Assembly (NCBI RefSeq): GCF_025376885.1
Contig: NZ_JAHUBR010000001.1
Span: forward strand, 806,001 to 870,000
Source: Pseudoruegeria sp. SHC-113
GTDB taxonomy: Bacteria > Pseudomonadota > Alphaproteobacteria > Rhodobacterales > Rhodobacteraceae
DNA: 64,000 bases
Direction: 5' to 3'
Within the stretch, counting starts at the first letter, position 1. The number at the start of each line of letters is the position of its first letter. The notes beneath the pieces were generated by a model, which ran no database searches, was not told the origin of the DNA, and saw nothing but the letters and a program-made list of their open reading frames with translations. The translations under genes were made by a program, and so were the position numbers. Of the stretch, positions 18,134-25,975 are shown in pieces.

Positions 18134-18150
18134 AGGCCAGCACGCGCCCT

Positions 18151-18179
18151 CTTGAAACCGCGTTTTTCCCTGCCTACCT
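18151..18179 (+). promoter_or_regulatory. RpoH-type heat-shock promoter of hsp20
   Basis: CTTGAAA at 18151-18157 and CCTACCT at 18173-18179, with 18 bases between CTTG and CCTACCT. This matches the alphaproteobacterial sigma-32 consensus CTTG-N17/18-CYTATNT except at one position. Transcription would begin near 18186, giving a leader of about 97 nt. Confidence 0.6.
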
Positions 18180-18187
18180 GAATGATA

Positions 18188-18282
18188 CCGGGTGCCACTT
18201 GAGGGCCCGGTGATCAGAAACAATGGCCTGTCCGCAACAGGAAGGCCGCCACATGGAAATCGCTTGAAGAAGGATATCCCAC
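18188..18282 (+). ncRNA. ROSE-like RNA thermometer in the hsp20 5' leader
   Basis: Three successive hairpins are predicted by eye: 18188-18210 (CCGGG paired with CCCGG), 18225-18247 (CCTGT with ACAGG) and 18259-18275. In the third, UCGCUU pairs with AAGGA across a GAAG loop, leaving a G opposite the Shine-Dalgarno. UYGCU facing AGGA is the defining feature of ROSE elements, which melt on heating and release the ribosome site of small heat-shock genes. The SD AAGGA (18270-18274) is eight bases before the ATG. Confidence 0.65.
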
Positions 18283-18735
18283 ATGCGTAATTTCGATCTC
18301 TCCCCGCTCTATCGCGCCACCGTTGGCTTTGACCAGATCGCCGATCTGATGGATCGCGCCCTTGCGAGCGATGTGAGCCAGAACACCTATCCGCCCTACA
18401 ACATCGAGAAAACCGCCGATGATGCTTACCGTATCACCGTGGCCGTGGCCGGCTTCTCCGAGGCCGAGCTCTCTGTTGAGGTGAAGGAAAACGCGCTGAT
18501 CATCTCGGCCAAGAAGGCCAAGGATGAGGCCGAGCGTAACTACCTGCACCGGGGCATCGCCACCCGCGCCTTCGAGCGCCGCTTCCACCTGGCCGACCAC
18601 GTGCGCGTGGCTGGTGCCACCCATGAAGATGGTCTGCTGCACATCGATCTGGTGCGCGAAGTGCCCGAAACGCTGAAGCCGCGTACGATCCAGATCAACG
18701 GCGGCAAGGCCATCGAAGGCAATACCGTCAACTGA
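18283..18735 (+). CDS. Small heat-shock protein, Hsp20/IbpA family
   Basis: 150 aa. The N-terminal RNFDLSPLYRATVGFDQIADLMDRAL and the alpha-crystallin core (NIEKTADDAYRITVAVAGFSEAEL, then ERNYLHRGIATRAFERRFHLADHV) are those of IbpA-like proteins. It binds unfolding proteins as an oligomeric holdase in the cytoplasm. Expression is probably controlled twice: by a sigma-32-type promoter at 18151 and by a ROSE-like leader. A strong terminator follows 26 bases after the stop. Confidence 0.95.
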   Translation: MRNFDLSPLYRATVGFDQIADLMDRALASDVSQNTYPPYNIEKTADDAYRITVAVAGFSEAELSVEVKENALIISAKKAKDEAERNYLHRGIATRAFERRFHLADHVRVAGATHEDGLLHIDLVREVPETLKPRTIQINGGKAIEGNTVN

Positions 18736-18761
18736 TCCGGCCCTTTGGCTGAACGAAGAAA

Positions 18762-18791
18762 GGCGCGCCACAGGGCGCGCCTTTTGTTTTC
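18762..18791 (+). terminator. Rho-independent terminator after hsp20
   Basis: GGCGCGCC-acag-GGCGCGCC (18762-18781), an 8-bp GC stem, followed by a T-rich run. Confidence 0.85.
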
Positions 18792-18822
18792 TTGAGCGTT
18801 TCGGCCGCCGTTTGGGCTGCCC

Positions 18823-20991
18823 TTACATCGCGCCGCCGAGCGAGAAGAACAGCGTCTCGCCGGAGTGATCGTCCACACCGTCATTGTCGGTGGAGACGAA
18901 GAAGGTGCCGGACGCGTCGATGGCGAGGCCCTCGACCTTGTCCTGCACGTAGCCGTTCAGGCTGAGCAGATCCTGGATCAGATCGCGCACCTCTTCCTTG
19001 CTCACGACGGGCAGCGCGCCGCCGAGGGGGGCAGGCACCATTTCAGCGGCGGGGATGCGATAGATCTTCTTCGTCACCGCCTCTGCGCCGATCTGGTTGT
19101 CGCGCTCGATCACATAGACATGATCGCCGTGGGCCACGATTTCCGACAGGCCGACCCAGCCTTTTGCGGGGGCGGCTTTCGGATAATGCACCGCGCCCCA
19201 TTCCTCGGTTTCGAGGTTGTAGGCCACGAGCTTCACGTGGTTTTCCGGGTCATCGCCCCATTCGCGCTGTACCGCCATCCAGAGCGTGTCGCCCAGTTTG
19301 GTGATGCCCTCGAACCCGAAGCGTTCCTCGACCGCCATCAGCTCTGCCGGCAGGCCGATCTCCTGCTTGATCTCGCCTTTGGCGTTCACGTTGTAGAGCG
19401 CGTGCGGGATCACGCGATCGGTGCGGCCTTCGCTGGCGAGCCAGAAGCCGCCGTTGCCGTCCAGCGTGATTCCTTCCAGATCAAGCTTCTGCGCGGGCGC
19501 ACCGGCGCGGGTCACGCGGAGCGCTTCTGTGATGCGGGCCGGGGTGGCGGTGGCGTCGATGGTGAAGATCGTCGGCTGGTAGCCGTAGAAGCTGTCGTTC
19601 ACCGCGTAGAGCAGGCCGGGCGTTTGCGCATCGGCTACCATGCCAGAGATCGCGCCCCAACCGATCAGTTCATCGGTGCCGGCGCTGGTGAGTTGCGGGT
19701 AGGCGGCGGGGGCGTCCTGATACTCATAGATCATCACATGGGCGCGGATGCCGCCATCTTCGATGAGGTCTTTCTCATTGGCCGTCACCAGCAGGTTGCG
19801 CTGGGGGATCGCCACGATGCCTTCGGGCGCGATGCCGGAGGGCAGCAGCTGGGTGAGCTGCGGGTTGGCCGGATCGGTGGCATCGTAGACGCCCACGATG
19901 GAGCCACGTTCGGAGCCGACGAAGACCATCGGCGTGCCGTCAAAGCGGGCGGTCTCGATGGATTCCGGCTCCACGCCTTTCGCATCGGAGCGTTTGTCCG
20001 GGTAGTGGCCGATCTGGATCAGCGCGTGCTCGAAGGCGGTGCCGGACTCATAAACGACCTCGCCGGATTTGTGGAAGATCGTCCAGCCGCGGGAGCCGCC
20101 CTGATAGTCGCCCTCGTTGGCGGTGGCGAAGTGATCGTCGTCCAGCCATTTCACCGCGTCAGGCTCGCGCAGGCGGCCGGGCTGGCGTTCGGTGAAGCGC
20201 AGCGCGCCGCGCTCGTCGGTGGCGTCGATGCCCTCCAGATCCACGGATCCGGCGGAGAAATGCGACAGCACCTCACCGTCACGGCTCACCACAACCATAT
20301 GGTTGTTTTCCTGCAGGGAGACGACGATCTCGCCCAGCCCGTTCACATCCACGAACTCCGGCTCCGGATCGCTGCCCGCGATCCCGGCAAGGCCCGTCAG
20401 GTCCACAACCTTCATCGTTGCGCAATCGGCCACGCCCTCCGGCGTGTCGATCAGCACGAGGGTACCGGCGGGCATCTGCGGGATCGCGCTGTCGTTCAGA
20501 TCTTCATCGCGCTCGTTCTCGATGGCGATGGCCACGAAAGAGGCATCCTTTGCGGTGGCGATGGAATCGGGCTGGCCGCCGATATCGCAGCGGGCCACTT
20601 CCGCTTGCGTGTCGATGTCGATCACGGCGAGGTGGCCAGACGGGGCCACGTAGCTTTCCGAGGTGTTCACGCCCACAAGCGCTTTGGTACCGATGAGGGA
20701 CACCGAGGTCGGCTCGCCCTCAAGCGCGATGTTGCCGAGGGGCTTGGGGTTGGCCGGGTCGGTGATGTCCACCATACCCAGAACGCCCAGCGGGCTATCG
20801 GTGTAGACAAGGCGCATGCCGTCCGCCGTGGCGGCGATGATCTCGGGCGAGGTCTCGCGGCTCTGGTCTTCGCCCTGCGCCATGTTGGCCGGGGTCGCGA
20901 AGCTGGCGATGCGGTTGAAGTTCATCTCGGCGGACGCGGTGCCGGCGGTCAGCGCCAGCACGGAAGTCAGCCCAAGCAGGTGTCTGGACAT
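18823..20991 (-). CDS. Secreted esterase-like activity of phytase family protein
   Basis: 722 aa. Signal peptide 1-21 (MSRHLLGLTSVLALTAGTASA). Residues about 25-450 form a beta-propeller/choice-of-anchor I-like region (SPEIIAATADGMRLVYTDSPLGVLG, then GVEPESIETARFDG and GIAPEGIVAIPQRNLLVTANE). Residues about 455-715 match the esterase-like activity of phytase domain (KLDLEGITLDGNGGFWLASEGR, GFEGITKLGDTLWMAVQRE, VEGLAIDASGTFFVSTDNDG). Such proteins are secreted phosphomonoesterase or phytase-like enzymes. A GGGGAG ribosome site precedes the ATG, and a Pho-box-like repeat lies 50 bp upstream, supporting induction by phosphate limitation. Confidence 0.87.
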   Translation of the reverse strand: MSRHLLGLTSVLALTAGTASAEMNFNRIASFATPANMAQGEDQSRETSPEIIAATADGMRLVYTDSPLGVLGMVDITDPANPKPLGNIALEGEPTSVSLIGTKALVGVNTSESYVAPSGHLAVIDIDTQAEVARCDIGGQPDSIATAKDASFVAIAIENERDEDLNDSAIPQMPAGTLVLIDTPEGVADCATMKVVDLTGLAGIAGSDPEPEFVDVNGLGEIVVSLQENNHMVVVSRDGEVLSHFSAGSVDLEGIDATDERGALRFTERQPGRLREPDAVKWLDDDHFATANEGDYQGGSRGWTIFHKSGEVVYESGTAFEHALIQIGHYPDKRSDAKGVEPESIETARFDGTPMVFVGSERGSIVGVYDATDPANPQLTQLLPSGIAPEGIVAIPQRNLLVTANEKDLIEDGGIRAHVMIYEYQDAPAAYPQLTSAGTDELIGWGAISGMVADAQTPGLLYAVNDSFYGYQPTIFTIDATATPARITEALRVTRAGAPAQKLDLEGITLDGNGGFWLASEGRTDRVIPHALYNVNAKGEIKQEIGLPAELMAVEERFGFEGITKLGDTLWMAVQREWGDDPENHVKLVAYNLETEEWGAVHYPKAAPAKGWVGLSEIVAHGDHVYVIERDNQIGAEAVTKKIYRIPAAEMVPAPLGGALPVVSKEEVRDLIQDLLSLNGYVQDKVEGLAIDASGTFFVSTDNDGVDDHSGETLFFSLGGAM

Positions 20992-21040
20992 TGCAGTCTC
21001 CCCTTCAGGTCTTGGATCTGTGCGGGAATGCTGCGGCGAG

Positions 21041-21058
21041 GTGACAGGCGGGTGACGG
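21041..21058 (-). promoter_or_regulatory. Pho-box-like PhoB site upstream of the phytase-like gene
   Basis: Read on the minus strand: CCGTCAC, four bases, CTGTCAC. The classical Pho box is two CTGTCAT heptamers with a 4-base spacer; 11 of 14 positions match. It lies 50 bp upstream of the start codon, where a PhoB site that replaces the -35 would be. Confidence 0.5.
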
Positions 21059-21210
21059 CTCTGTTTCGGTTTTGTGAAATCCTGCCGGGTGGTGAAGAAT
21101 TGGGCGCTGGCGCGTTCGCGGGCGTATTTTCATTGATCAAGGCCGCGCCCTATGCCTAGCTGAGCGGCGAAGAAACGCATTTCGCGCCAAGCTTTTTGAA
21201 AGGATGACAC

Positions 21211-21600
21211 ATGGAAGACTCCATCGGCTTCTTCGATATTTTCTGGTCCATTTTCTGGCTGTTCCTGATGGTCGCCTGGTTCTGGGTGGCGATCTCGGTC
21301 GTGGCCGACATCTTCCGCTCCAAGGATATGAGCGGCATCTCCAAGGCGATCTGGATTGCCTTCGTGATCCTGATCCCCTGGGCTGGTGTGCTCGGCTACC
21401 TCATCATCCGGGGCGACAAGATGAAGGAGCACAACGAGGCGGCCGTGGCCCAGATGCAGGCCGCGCAGAAGGATTACATTCGCTCCGTGGCGACCGTTTC
21501 GCCCGCTGAGGAAATCGAGAAGCTCGCCGCGCTGAAGGAAAAAGGCGCACTGACGGAAGAGGAATTCGCAGCCCAGAAGGCCAAGATCCTGAACCCGTAA
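21211..21600 (+). CDS. Membrane protein with phospholipase-D-nuclease N-terminal-like helices and SHOCT domain
   Basis: 129 aa. Two transmembrane helices (about residues 10-32 and 48-66: FWSIFWLFLMVAWFWVAISVVADI and AIWIAFVILIPWAGVLGYLII) form a PLDc_N-like unit. The C-terminus EEIEKLAALKEKGALTEEEFAAQKAKIL is a SHOCT domain, a short oligomerisation or effector module. Function is unknown. AAGGATGAC upstream of the ATG serves as ribosome site. It is a single gene, convergent with the acyl-CoA dehydrogenase, and ends in a shared terminator. Confidence 0.85.
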   Translation: MEDSIGFFDIFWSIFWLFLMVAWFWVAISVVADIFRSKDMSGISKAIWIAFVILIPWAGVLGYLIIRGDKMKEHNEAAVAQMQAAQKDYIRSVATVSPAEEIEKLAALKEKGALTEEEFAAQKAKILNP

Positions 21601-21620
21601 TCCGGGAACTCCCCGAACAG

Positions 21621-21655
21621 AAATGGCCCGGCGCATTGCCGGGCCATTTTGTTTT
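21621..21655. terminator. Bidirectional terminator between the SHOCT and mcd genes
   Basis: A perfect 12-bp stem, AAATGGCCCGGC (21621-21632) with GCCGGGCCATTT (21638-21649), followed by a T-rich run. Its position between converging genes and the A/T flanks on both sides allow use in both directions. Confidence 0.85.
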
Positions 21656-21676
21656 CTAAACCTGTGGTGCTGCCGG

Positions 21677-23359
21677 TTAGTCCAGCAAGCGCCGCGCGAT
21701 TACCTGCGCCTGAATTTCCGCCGCCCCTTCGAAGATGTTCAGGATGCGCGCATCGCAGAGGATGCGGCTGACGGAATATTCCAGCGCAAAGCCGTTGCCG
21801 CCGTGGATCTGCAGCGCGTTGTCCGCTGCCGCCCAAGCCACGCGGGCGCCCAGAAGCTTGGCCATGCCGGCTTCCAGATCGCAGCGTTTGTCGTGGTCCT
21901 TCTGCCAGGCGGAGAAGTAGGTCAGCTGACGGGCGATCATGATCTCCACAGCCATCATCGCGAGCTTGCCGCCGACGCGCGGGAATTCGATCAGGGATTT
22001 GCCGAACTGCTTGCGGTCGATCGCGTATTGCATGCCGACTTCCATCGCCGACTGCGCCACACCAATAGCGCGGGCGGCGGTCTGGATGCGGGCGCTTTCG
22101 AAGGTCTGCATCAGCTGCTTGAAGCCCTGGCCTTCCTTGCCGCCGAGCAGGTTCTCGCCCTTCACCTTGAAGCCGTCAAAGCCCAGCTCGTATTCCTTCA
22201 TGCCGCGATAGCCGAGCACTTCGATTTCGCCGCCGGTCATGCCGGGGGTCGGGAAGGGGGCCTCATCGGTGCCGGGGGTCTTTTCGGCGAGGAACATCGA
22301 CAACCCGGAGTAGTTCGTGGTGGTGGGATCGGTGCGCGCCAGCAGCGTCATCACATGGGTGCGCGCGGCGTGGGTGATCCATGTCTTGTTGCCGGTGACG
22401 GTGTAATCGCCATCCTCGCCCTTCACCGCGCGGGTGCGCAGGGCGCCGAGGTCGGAGCCGGTGTTGGGCTCGGTGAACACGGCGGTGGGCAGGATCTCGG
22501 CACTGGCGAGCTTGGGCAGCCATTGCTGTTTTTGCTCTTCCGTGCCGCCGCAGAGGATCAGCTCTGCCGCGATTTCGGAGCGCGTGCCCAGCGAGCCGAC
22601 GCCGATATAGCCGCGCGAAAGCTCTTCCGACACAACCACCATCGAGGCCTTGGACAGGCCGAAGCCGCCGAATTCTTCCGGGATCGTTAGGCCGAAGACG
22701 CCCATCTCCGCCAGATCGCCAATCACCTCCATCGGGATCAGCTCATCCTTCAGGTGCCATTCGTGGGCGTAGGGGATGACCTTCTCATCGGCATAGCGGC
22801 GGAACTGATCGCGGATCATCTCCAGCTCTTCGTCGAGCCCGGAGGTGCCGAAGGTGGCGTTGGCGCTCTGCTCCTGCATCAGCTCCACAAGACGGGTGCG
22901 GGCGGCGGTGGAGTTGCCTTGGGCCATAAGGCGCTCCACCGCCGGCTCGCGGTTTGCCGGGGGCGTGAGGCCGAGGTCCTGCAAGCGGGCCATTTCCCCC
23001 TGGCTCATCGGGATGCCCCCGAAGATCTGGTTGAGGTATTCTCCGAAGGCGATCTGGTGGATCAGCGCTTCGATCTCCCCGAATTTGCCTTCGCCCTGCA
23101 CGCGCTCTGCCCAGGCCTGCATCTGGCGCAGGGATTGCGCGTAGGTGGCGAGCCAGCTCAGCGTATGGGCGGCGTATTGGTGCTGCTCCAGCAGGCCGGA
23201 CGAGACGCGGCCCTCCTTGGTGACCAAGGCGCGCAGCTTCTCGCGCCCGGCCTGAAACAGCGCCTCGACCGTGGGCAGCGCAGCCGCCGTGGTGGGCAGA
23301 AGATCGTCCAGAAGCGGGCTTGTCGTCATGTGGCTCAAGTCCTGTCCGTCATGTGGCAT
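21677..23359 (-). CDS. mcd: Acyl-CoA dehydrogenase, probable (2S)-methylsuccinyl-CoA dehydrogenase
   Basis: 560 aa, about 170 longer than ordinary acyl-CoA dehydrogenases because of an N-terminal extension (residues 1-165). That extension and the closely matching core (FTEPNTGSDLG, LSMFLAEKTPGTDEAPFP, MTGGEIEVLGYRGMKEYEL, ESARIQTAARAIGVAQ) are features of Mcd, the FAD enzyme that oxidises methylsuccinyl-CoA to mesaconyl-CoA in the ethylmalonyl-CoA pathway. The ATG at 23357-23359 has AAGGAG six bases upstream. No other pathway gene is adjacent. A different branched acyl-CoA dehydrogenase remains possible. Confidence 0.8.
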   Translation of the reverse strand: MPHDGQDLSHMTTSPLLDDLLPTTAAALPTVEALFQAGREKLRALVTKEGRVSSGLLEQHQYAAHTLSWLATYAQSLRQMQAWAERVQGEGKFGEIEALIHQIAFGEYLNQIFGGIPMSQGEMARLQDLGLTPPANREPAVERLMAQGNSTAARTRLVELMQEQSANATFGTSGLDEELEMIRDQFRRYADEKVIPYAHEWHLKDELIPMEVIGDLAEMGVFGLTIPEEFGGFGLSKASMVVVSEELSRGYIGVGSLGTRSEIAAELILCGGTEEQKQQWLPKLASAEILPTAVFTEPNTGSDLGALRTRAVKGEDGDYTVTGNKTWITHAARTHVMTLLARTDPTTTNYSGLSMFLAEKTPGTDEAPFPTPGMTGGEIEVLGYRGMKEYELGFDGFKVKGENLLGGKEGQGFKQLMQTFESARIQTAARAIGVAQSAMEVGMQYAIDRKQFGKSLIEFPRVGGKLAMMAVEIMIARQLTYFSAWQKDHDKRCDLEAGMAKLLGARVAWAAADNALQIHGGNGFALEYSVSRILCDARILNIFEGAAEIQAQVIARRLLD

Positions 23360-23516
23360 GTCTGGCTCCTTGAATCGGGGTCTCACCGGGTTTAGCCATT
23401 TTGCAGGTGCAGCGCAATAATAATGCGCGAAAATATCCGCGCGTGAACGAAAATAACCTTACGACTTTTTGCGCTGCCCGCAGACCTCCGGCTGAGATAT
23501 AGAAGGGAGAGCGCCG

Positions 23517-24302
23517 ATGGGGAGCCCTTTCAACATGCTTGTTTTACAGGAATTTGCAACGCAAACGCTGCTGATCGCCTGCGCCGTGGCGCTGCTGGCG
23601 GGCTTCGTGAAAGGGGCAACAGGCTTTGCCATGCCGATGATCATGATCTCGGGGCTCGGCTCGATCATGGCGCCCGATCTCGCACTTGCGGCACTGATCC
23701 TGCCCACGGTGGTGATGAACGCCGCGCAGGCGCTGCGGCAGGGGGTAGGGGCGGCGCTGGCCTCGGCGCGGCGGCATTGGCTCTACCTCGCGCTGGTGCT
23801 CGCCTTTATTGCGTTAAGCGCCCAGCTCGTGCGGGTGCTCTCCTCACAGGCGCTGTTTCTGATGATCGGCGTGCCGGTGACGCTCTTCGCGGTGAGCCAG
23901 CTTCTGGGCTGGCGGCTCAGCTTCCCCGAAAGCCGCCGCCGCGTGGTGGAGGTCACCGTGGGGGCCATCGCGGGATTCTGCGGCGGGATCTCGGGCGTCT
24001 GGGGGCCGCCGACAGTGGCTTACCTCACCGCTTTGGACACCCCAAAGCAGGAGGCCGTGCGGGTGCAGGGCGTGATCTACGGGGCGGGGGCTGTGGTGCT
24101 GCTGCTCGCCCATATGCGCTCTGGCATCTTCAACGCGGAGACAGCCCCGCTCTCGGCCCTGCTGCTGCTGCCCGCCGGGGTGGGCATGGCGCTGGGGTTC
24201 AGAGCACAGGACCGCATGGATCAAACCCGCTTCCGCACCGCCACGCTGGTGGTGCTGGTGGTGGCGGGGCTGAATTTGGTTAGGCGGGGGGTAGTGGGGT
24301 AG
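23517..24302 (+). CDS. TSUP/TauE-SafE family sulfite or organic-anion exporter
   Basis: 261 aa, highly hydrophobic with about eight transmembrane segments. The TSUP signature is present: AGFVKGATGFAMPMIMI near the N-terminus and AGFCGGISGVWGPPTVAYL in the second half, the inverted repeat of the family. TSUP proteins move sulfite, sulfoacetate or other organic anions; the substrate here is unknown. GGGAGAG lies six bases before the ATG. Divergent from mcd. Confidence 0.88.
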   Translation: MGSPFNMLVLQEFATQTLLIACAVALLAGFVKGATGFAMPMIMISGLGSIMAPDLALAALILPTVVMNAAQALRQGVGAALASARRHWLYLALVLAFIALSAQLVRVLSSQALFLMIGVPVTLFAVSQLLGWRLSFPESRRRVVEVTVGAIAGFCGGISGVWGPPTVAYLTALDTPKQEAVRVQGVIYGAGAVVLLLAHMRSGIFNAETAPLSALLLLPAGVGMALGFRAQDRMDQTRFRTATLVVLVVAGLNLVRRGVVG

Positions 24303-24342
24303 GGATAGGTTTAGCTCTTGCTAAATATGGCAAGCTGGCGTG

Positions 24343-24358
24343 CTAGCGATTTCGCTAG
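24343..24358. repeat. Small inverted repeat upstream of the ATPase island
   Basis: CTAGCG-attt-CGCTAG, a perfect 6-bp dyad in the AT-rich 135-bp stretch between the TSUP gene and the ATPase. It may be part of a terminator or a second regulatory site; a short A-run follows at 24366. Confidence 0.35.
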
Positions 24359-24402
24359 ACGGGCCAAAAAATGTTTTTATTTTCAGTTATTTGCGGCGGT
24401 TA

Positions 24403-24430
24403 TTGACTTAGTATCACGGCCTTGATACTA
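24403..24430 (+). promoter_or_regulatory. Promoter with overlapping operator dyad, likely leaderless transcript
   Basis: TTGACT (24403-24408) with a -10-like GATACT (24424-24429). The perfect 8-bp inverted repeat TAGTATCA-N6-TGATACTA (24409-24430) fills the spacer and the -10. The start codon is only eight bases beyond the -10 and no Shine-Dalgarno exists, so the mRNA would begin at or near the ATG. Confidence 0.55.
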
Positions 24431-24437
24431 GTTCGAC

Positions 24438-25877
24438 ATGCTAGAGATTTCCAAATCAGACGTTTTAAGAAGCTTCCGCAGAGATAACCCATGGTGGGAC
24501 GAAGCTTTCAGTGCACCAAAGGACCCTAGGGAAAAGAAGCGCGCCTATTTCGAGCCGTTTGCAGGCCTTGCCTTGGATTGGTCTGTACGCCGATCCACAA
24601 TTTTAATGGGGCCGAGGCGAGTTGGTAAGACGGTCATGCTGCGCCAGCTTATCGAACAGGCTATAAGTGATGGCTTTAGTGGTAAGAACATTCTGTTCGT
24701 TTCAATTGATACTCCACTGTATAGCGGAATGCCTCTGTTAAGGTTGATAGAGTTGTTCGAGGAAGAAACTGCCCACAACCCTAGTGAACGGCGTATCATC
24801 GTCTTTGATGAGATTCAGTATCTAAAAAACTGGGAAGTACACCTGAAGGTGTTGACGGACCAGTACCCGAACACGCGTTTTATCGCCTCCGGTTCGGCGG
24901 CCGCAGCACTTAGGCTCAAAAGTGAAGAATCGGGTGCAGGTAGATTTACTGACTTTTTTCTACCTCCTCTGACTTTCGCAGAGTTTCTTGCGTTTAGTGA
25001 GATAGAAGATGATTTGATCACATCTGCAGCGCTAGGGTCTACTCTTCGTTTCGCAACTCCGGATATTGCTAAGCTCAATCAAGAATTTATCAACTACCTG
25101 AACTTTGGCGGTTACCCAGAGGCTGTTCTGAACGAAACTATCAAAGCAAACGTTCAACGGTTTCTCGGTCGCGACATTATTGACAAAGTACTTCTGCGCG
25201 ACCTGCCAAGTCTATATGGTATCCAGGACATTCAGGAACTGAATAGACTTTTCACAACCTTAGCTTACCACACGGGGCAAGAGATAAGCCTCGATGGCCT
25301 TGCTCAGAGCTCGGGCGTCGCAAAAAATACTATTACGAAGTATCTGGACTACCTCGAAGCCGCATTCTTAATTGTACGGGTGCGTCGTGTGGATGATACT
25401 GGAAAAACCTTCAAAAGAATGAGGAATTTTAAAGTCTACCTAACAAACCCTTCTATGAGGGCCGCACTATTCTCTCAAATATCGGATGGTGATGAGGCAA
25501 TGGGTGCGATGGCCGAGACCGCCATTTTCTCTCAATGGTTTCATTCGGATACTATGAAAAACTTGCACTATGCTCGGTGGAAAAAGGGGAAAAAGGATTT
25601 AGAAGTGGATATTGTCAGGGTTGATCCAGCGCGTCTGAAATCAACTTGGGCCTACGAAATCAAGTGGTCAGACCGTTATGCGTTAGATCAGCCTGGGGAG
25701 CTTAGTGGACTTGTTGAGTTTGCAAAGCGAAACTTCGAGAAAGGTTTCCCGGCTGGCGCTACAAGCAAGACGGTCTATGCTGAAAGTGAAGTGGACGGAG
25801 TTCTTGTAAGGCATTTTCCTTGTTCCTTGCACTGTTATCAAGTCGGTAAGAACGTGGCAGAAGGGCGGGCTCCCTAG
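24438..25877 (+). CDS. AAA-type ATPase with C-terminal DUF4143 domain
   Basis: 479 aa. Walker A GPRRVGKT near residues 56-63, Walker B RIIVFDEIQY near 117-126, and a sensor stretch FIASGSAAAALRL near 150-162. The middle winged-helix part (QSSGVAKNTITKYLDYLEAAFLI) and the C-terminal DUF4143 with EVDIV...YEIKWSD resemble a PD-(D/E)XK nuclease-like fold. Family members are widespread, mobile and of unknown function. Codon use and base composition are visibly more AT-rich than all neighbours, pointing to recent transfer. It appears as a single-gene unit with its own promoter/operator and no Shine-Dalgarno. Confidence 0.9.
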   Translation: MLEISKSDVLRSFRRDNPWWDEAFSAPKDPREKKRAYFEPFAGLALDWSVRRSTILMGPRRVGKTVMLRQLIEQAISDGFSGKNILFVSIDTPLYSGMPLLRLIELFEEETAHNPSERRIIVFDEIQYLKNWEVHLKVLTDQYPNTRFIASGSAAAALRLKSEESGAGRFTDFFLPPLTFAEFLAFSEIEDDLITSAALGSTLRFATPDIAKLNQEFINYLNFGGYPEAVLNETIKANVQRFLGRDIIDKVLLRDLPSLYGIQDIQELNRLFTTLAYHTGQEISLDGLAQSSGVAKNTITKYLDYLEAAFLIVRVRRVDDTGKTFKRMRNFKVYLTNPSMRAALFSQISDGDEAMGAMAETAIFSQWFHSDTMKNLHYARWKKGKKDLEVDIVRVDPARLKSTWAYEIKWSDRYALDQPGELSGLVEFAKRNFEKGFPAGATSKTVYAESEVDGVLVRHFPCSLHCYQVGKNVAEGRAP

Positions 25878-25924
25878 ATCTGGAGTCGGCCTTGGTTTTT
25901 TGAAAGTCTTCCAGCATTCGATGT

Positions 25925-25954
25925 AAGAACGCCCGGCTCTCACCGGGCGTTCTT
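25925..25954. terminator. Bidirectional terminator between the DUF4143 ATPase and pckA
   Basis: A perfect 12-bp stem, AAGAACGCCCGG (25925-25936) with CCGGGCGTTCTT (25943-25954). Located between converging genes; GC composition fits the host, so it probably belongs originally to pckA. Confidence 0.8.
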
Positions 25955-25975
25955 CTTAACCACTCTGCCGAACCC

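Noticed and set aside
18865-21159. A 764-codon plus-strand frame opposite the phytase-like gene
   Set aside because: It is the shadow of a high-GC gene; the translation is low in conserved features and the minus-strand protein has a signal peptide and domains.
23412-23428. GCGCA-ataataa-TGCGC dyad upstream of mcd as a PccR-like site
   Set aside because: Arms are only five bases and the TTTGCAAA elements known for that regulator type are not convincingly present.
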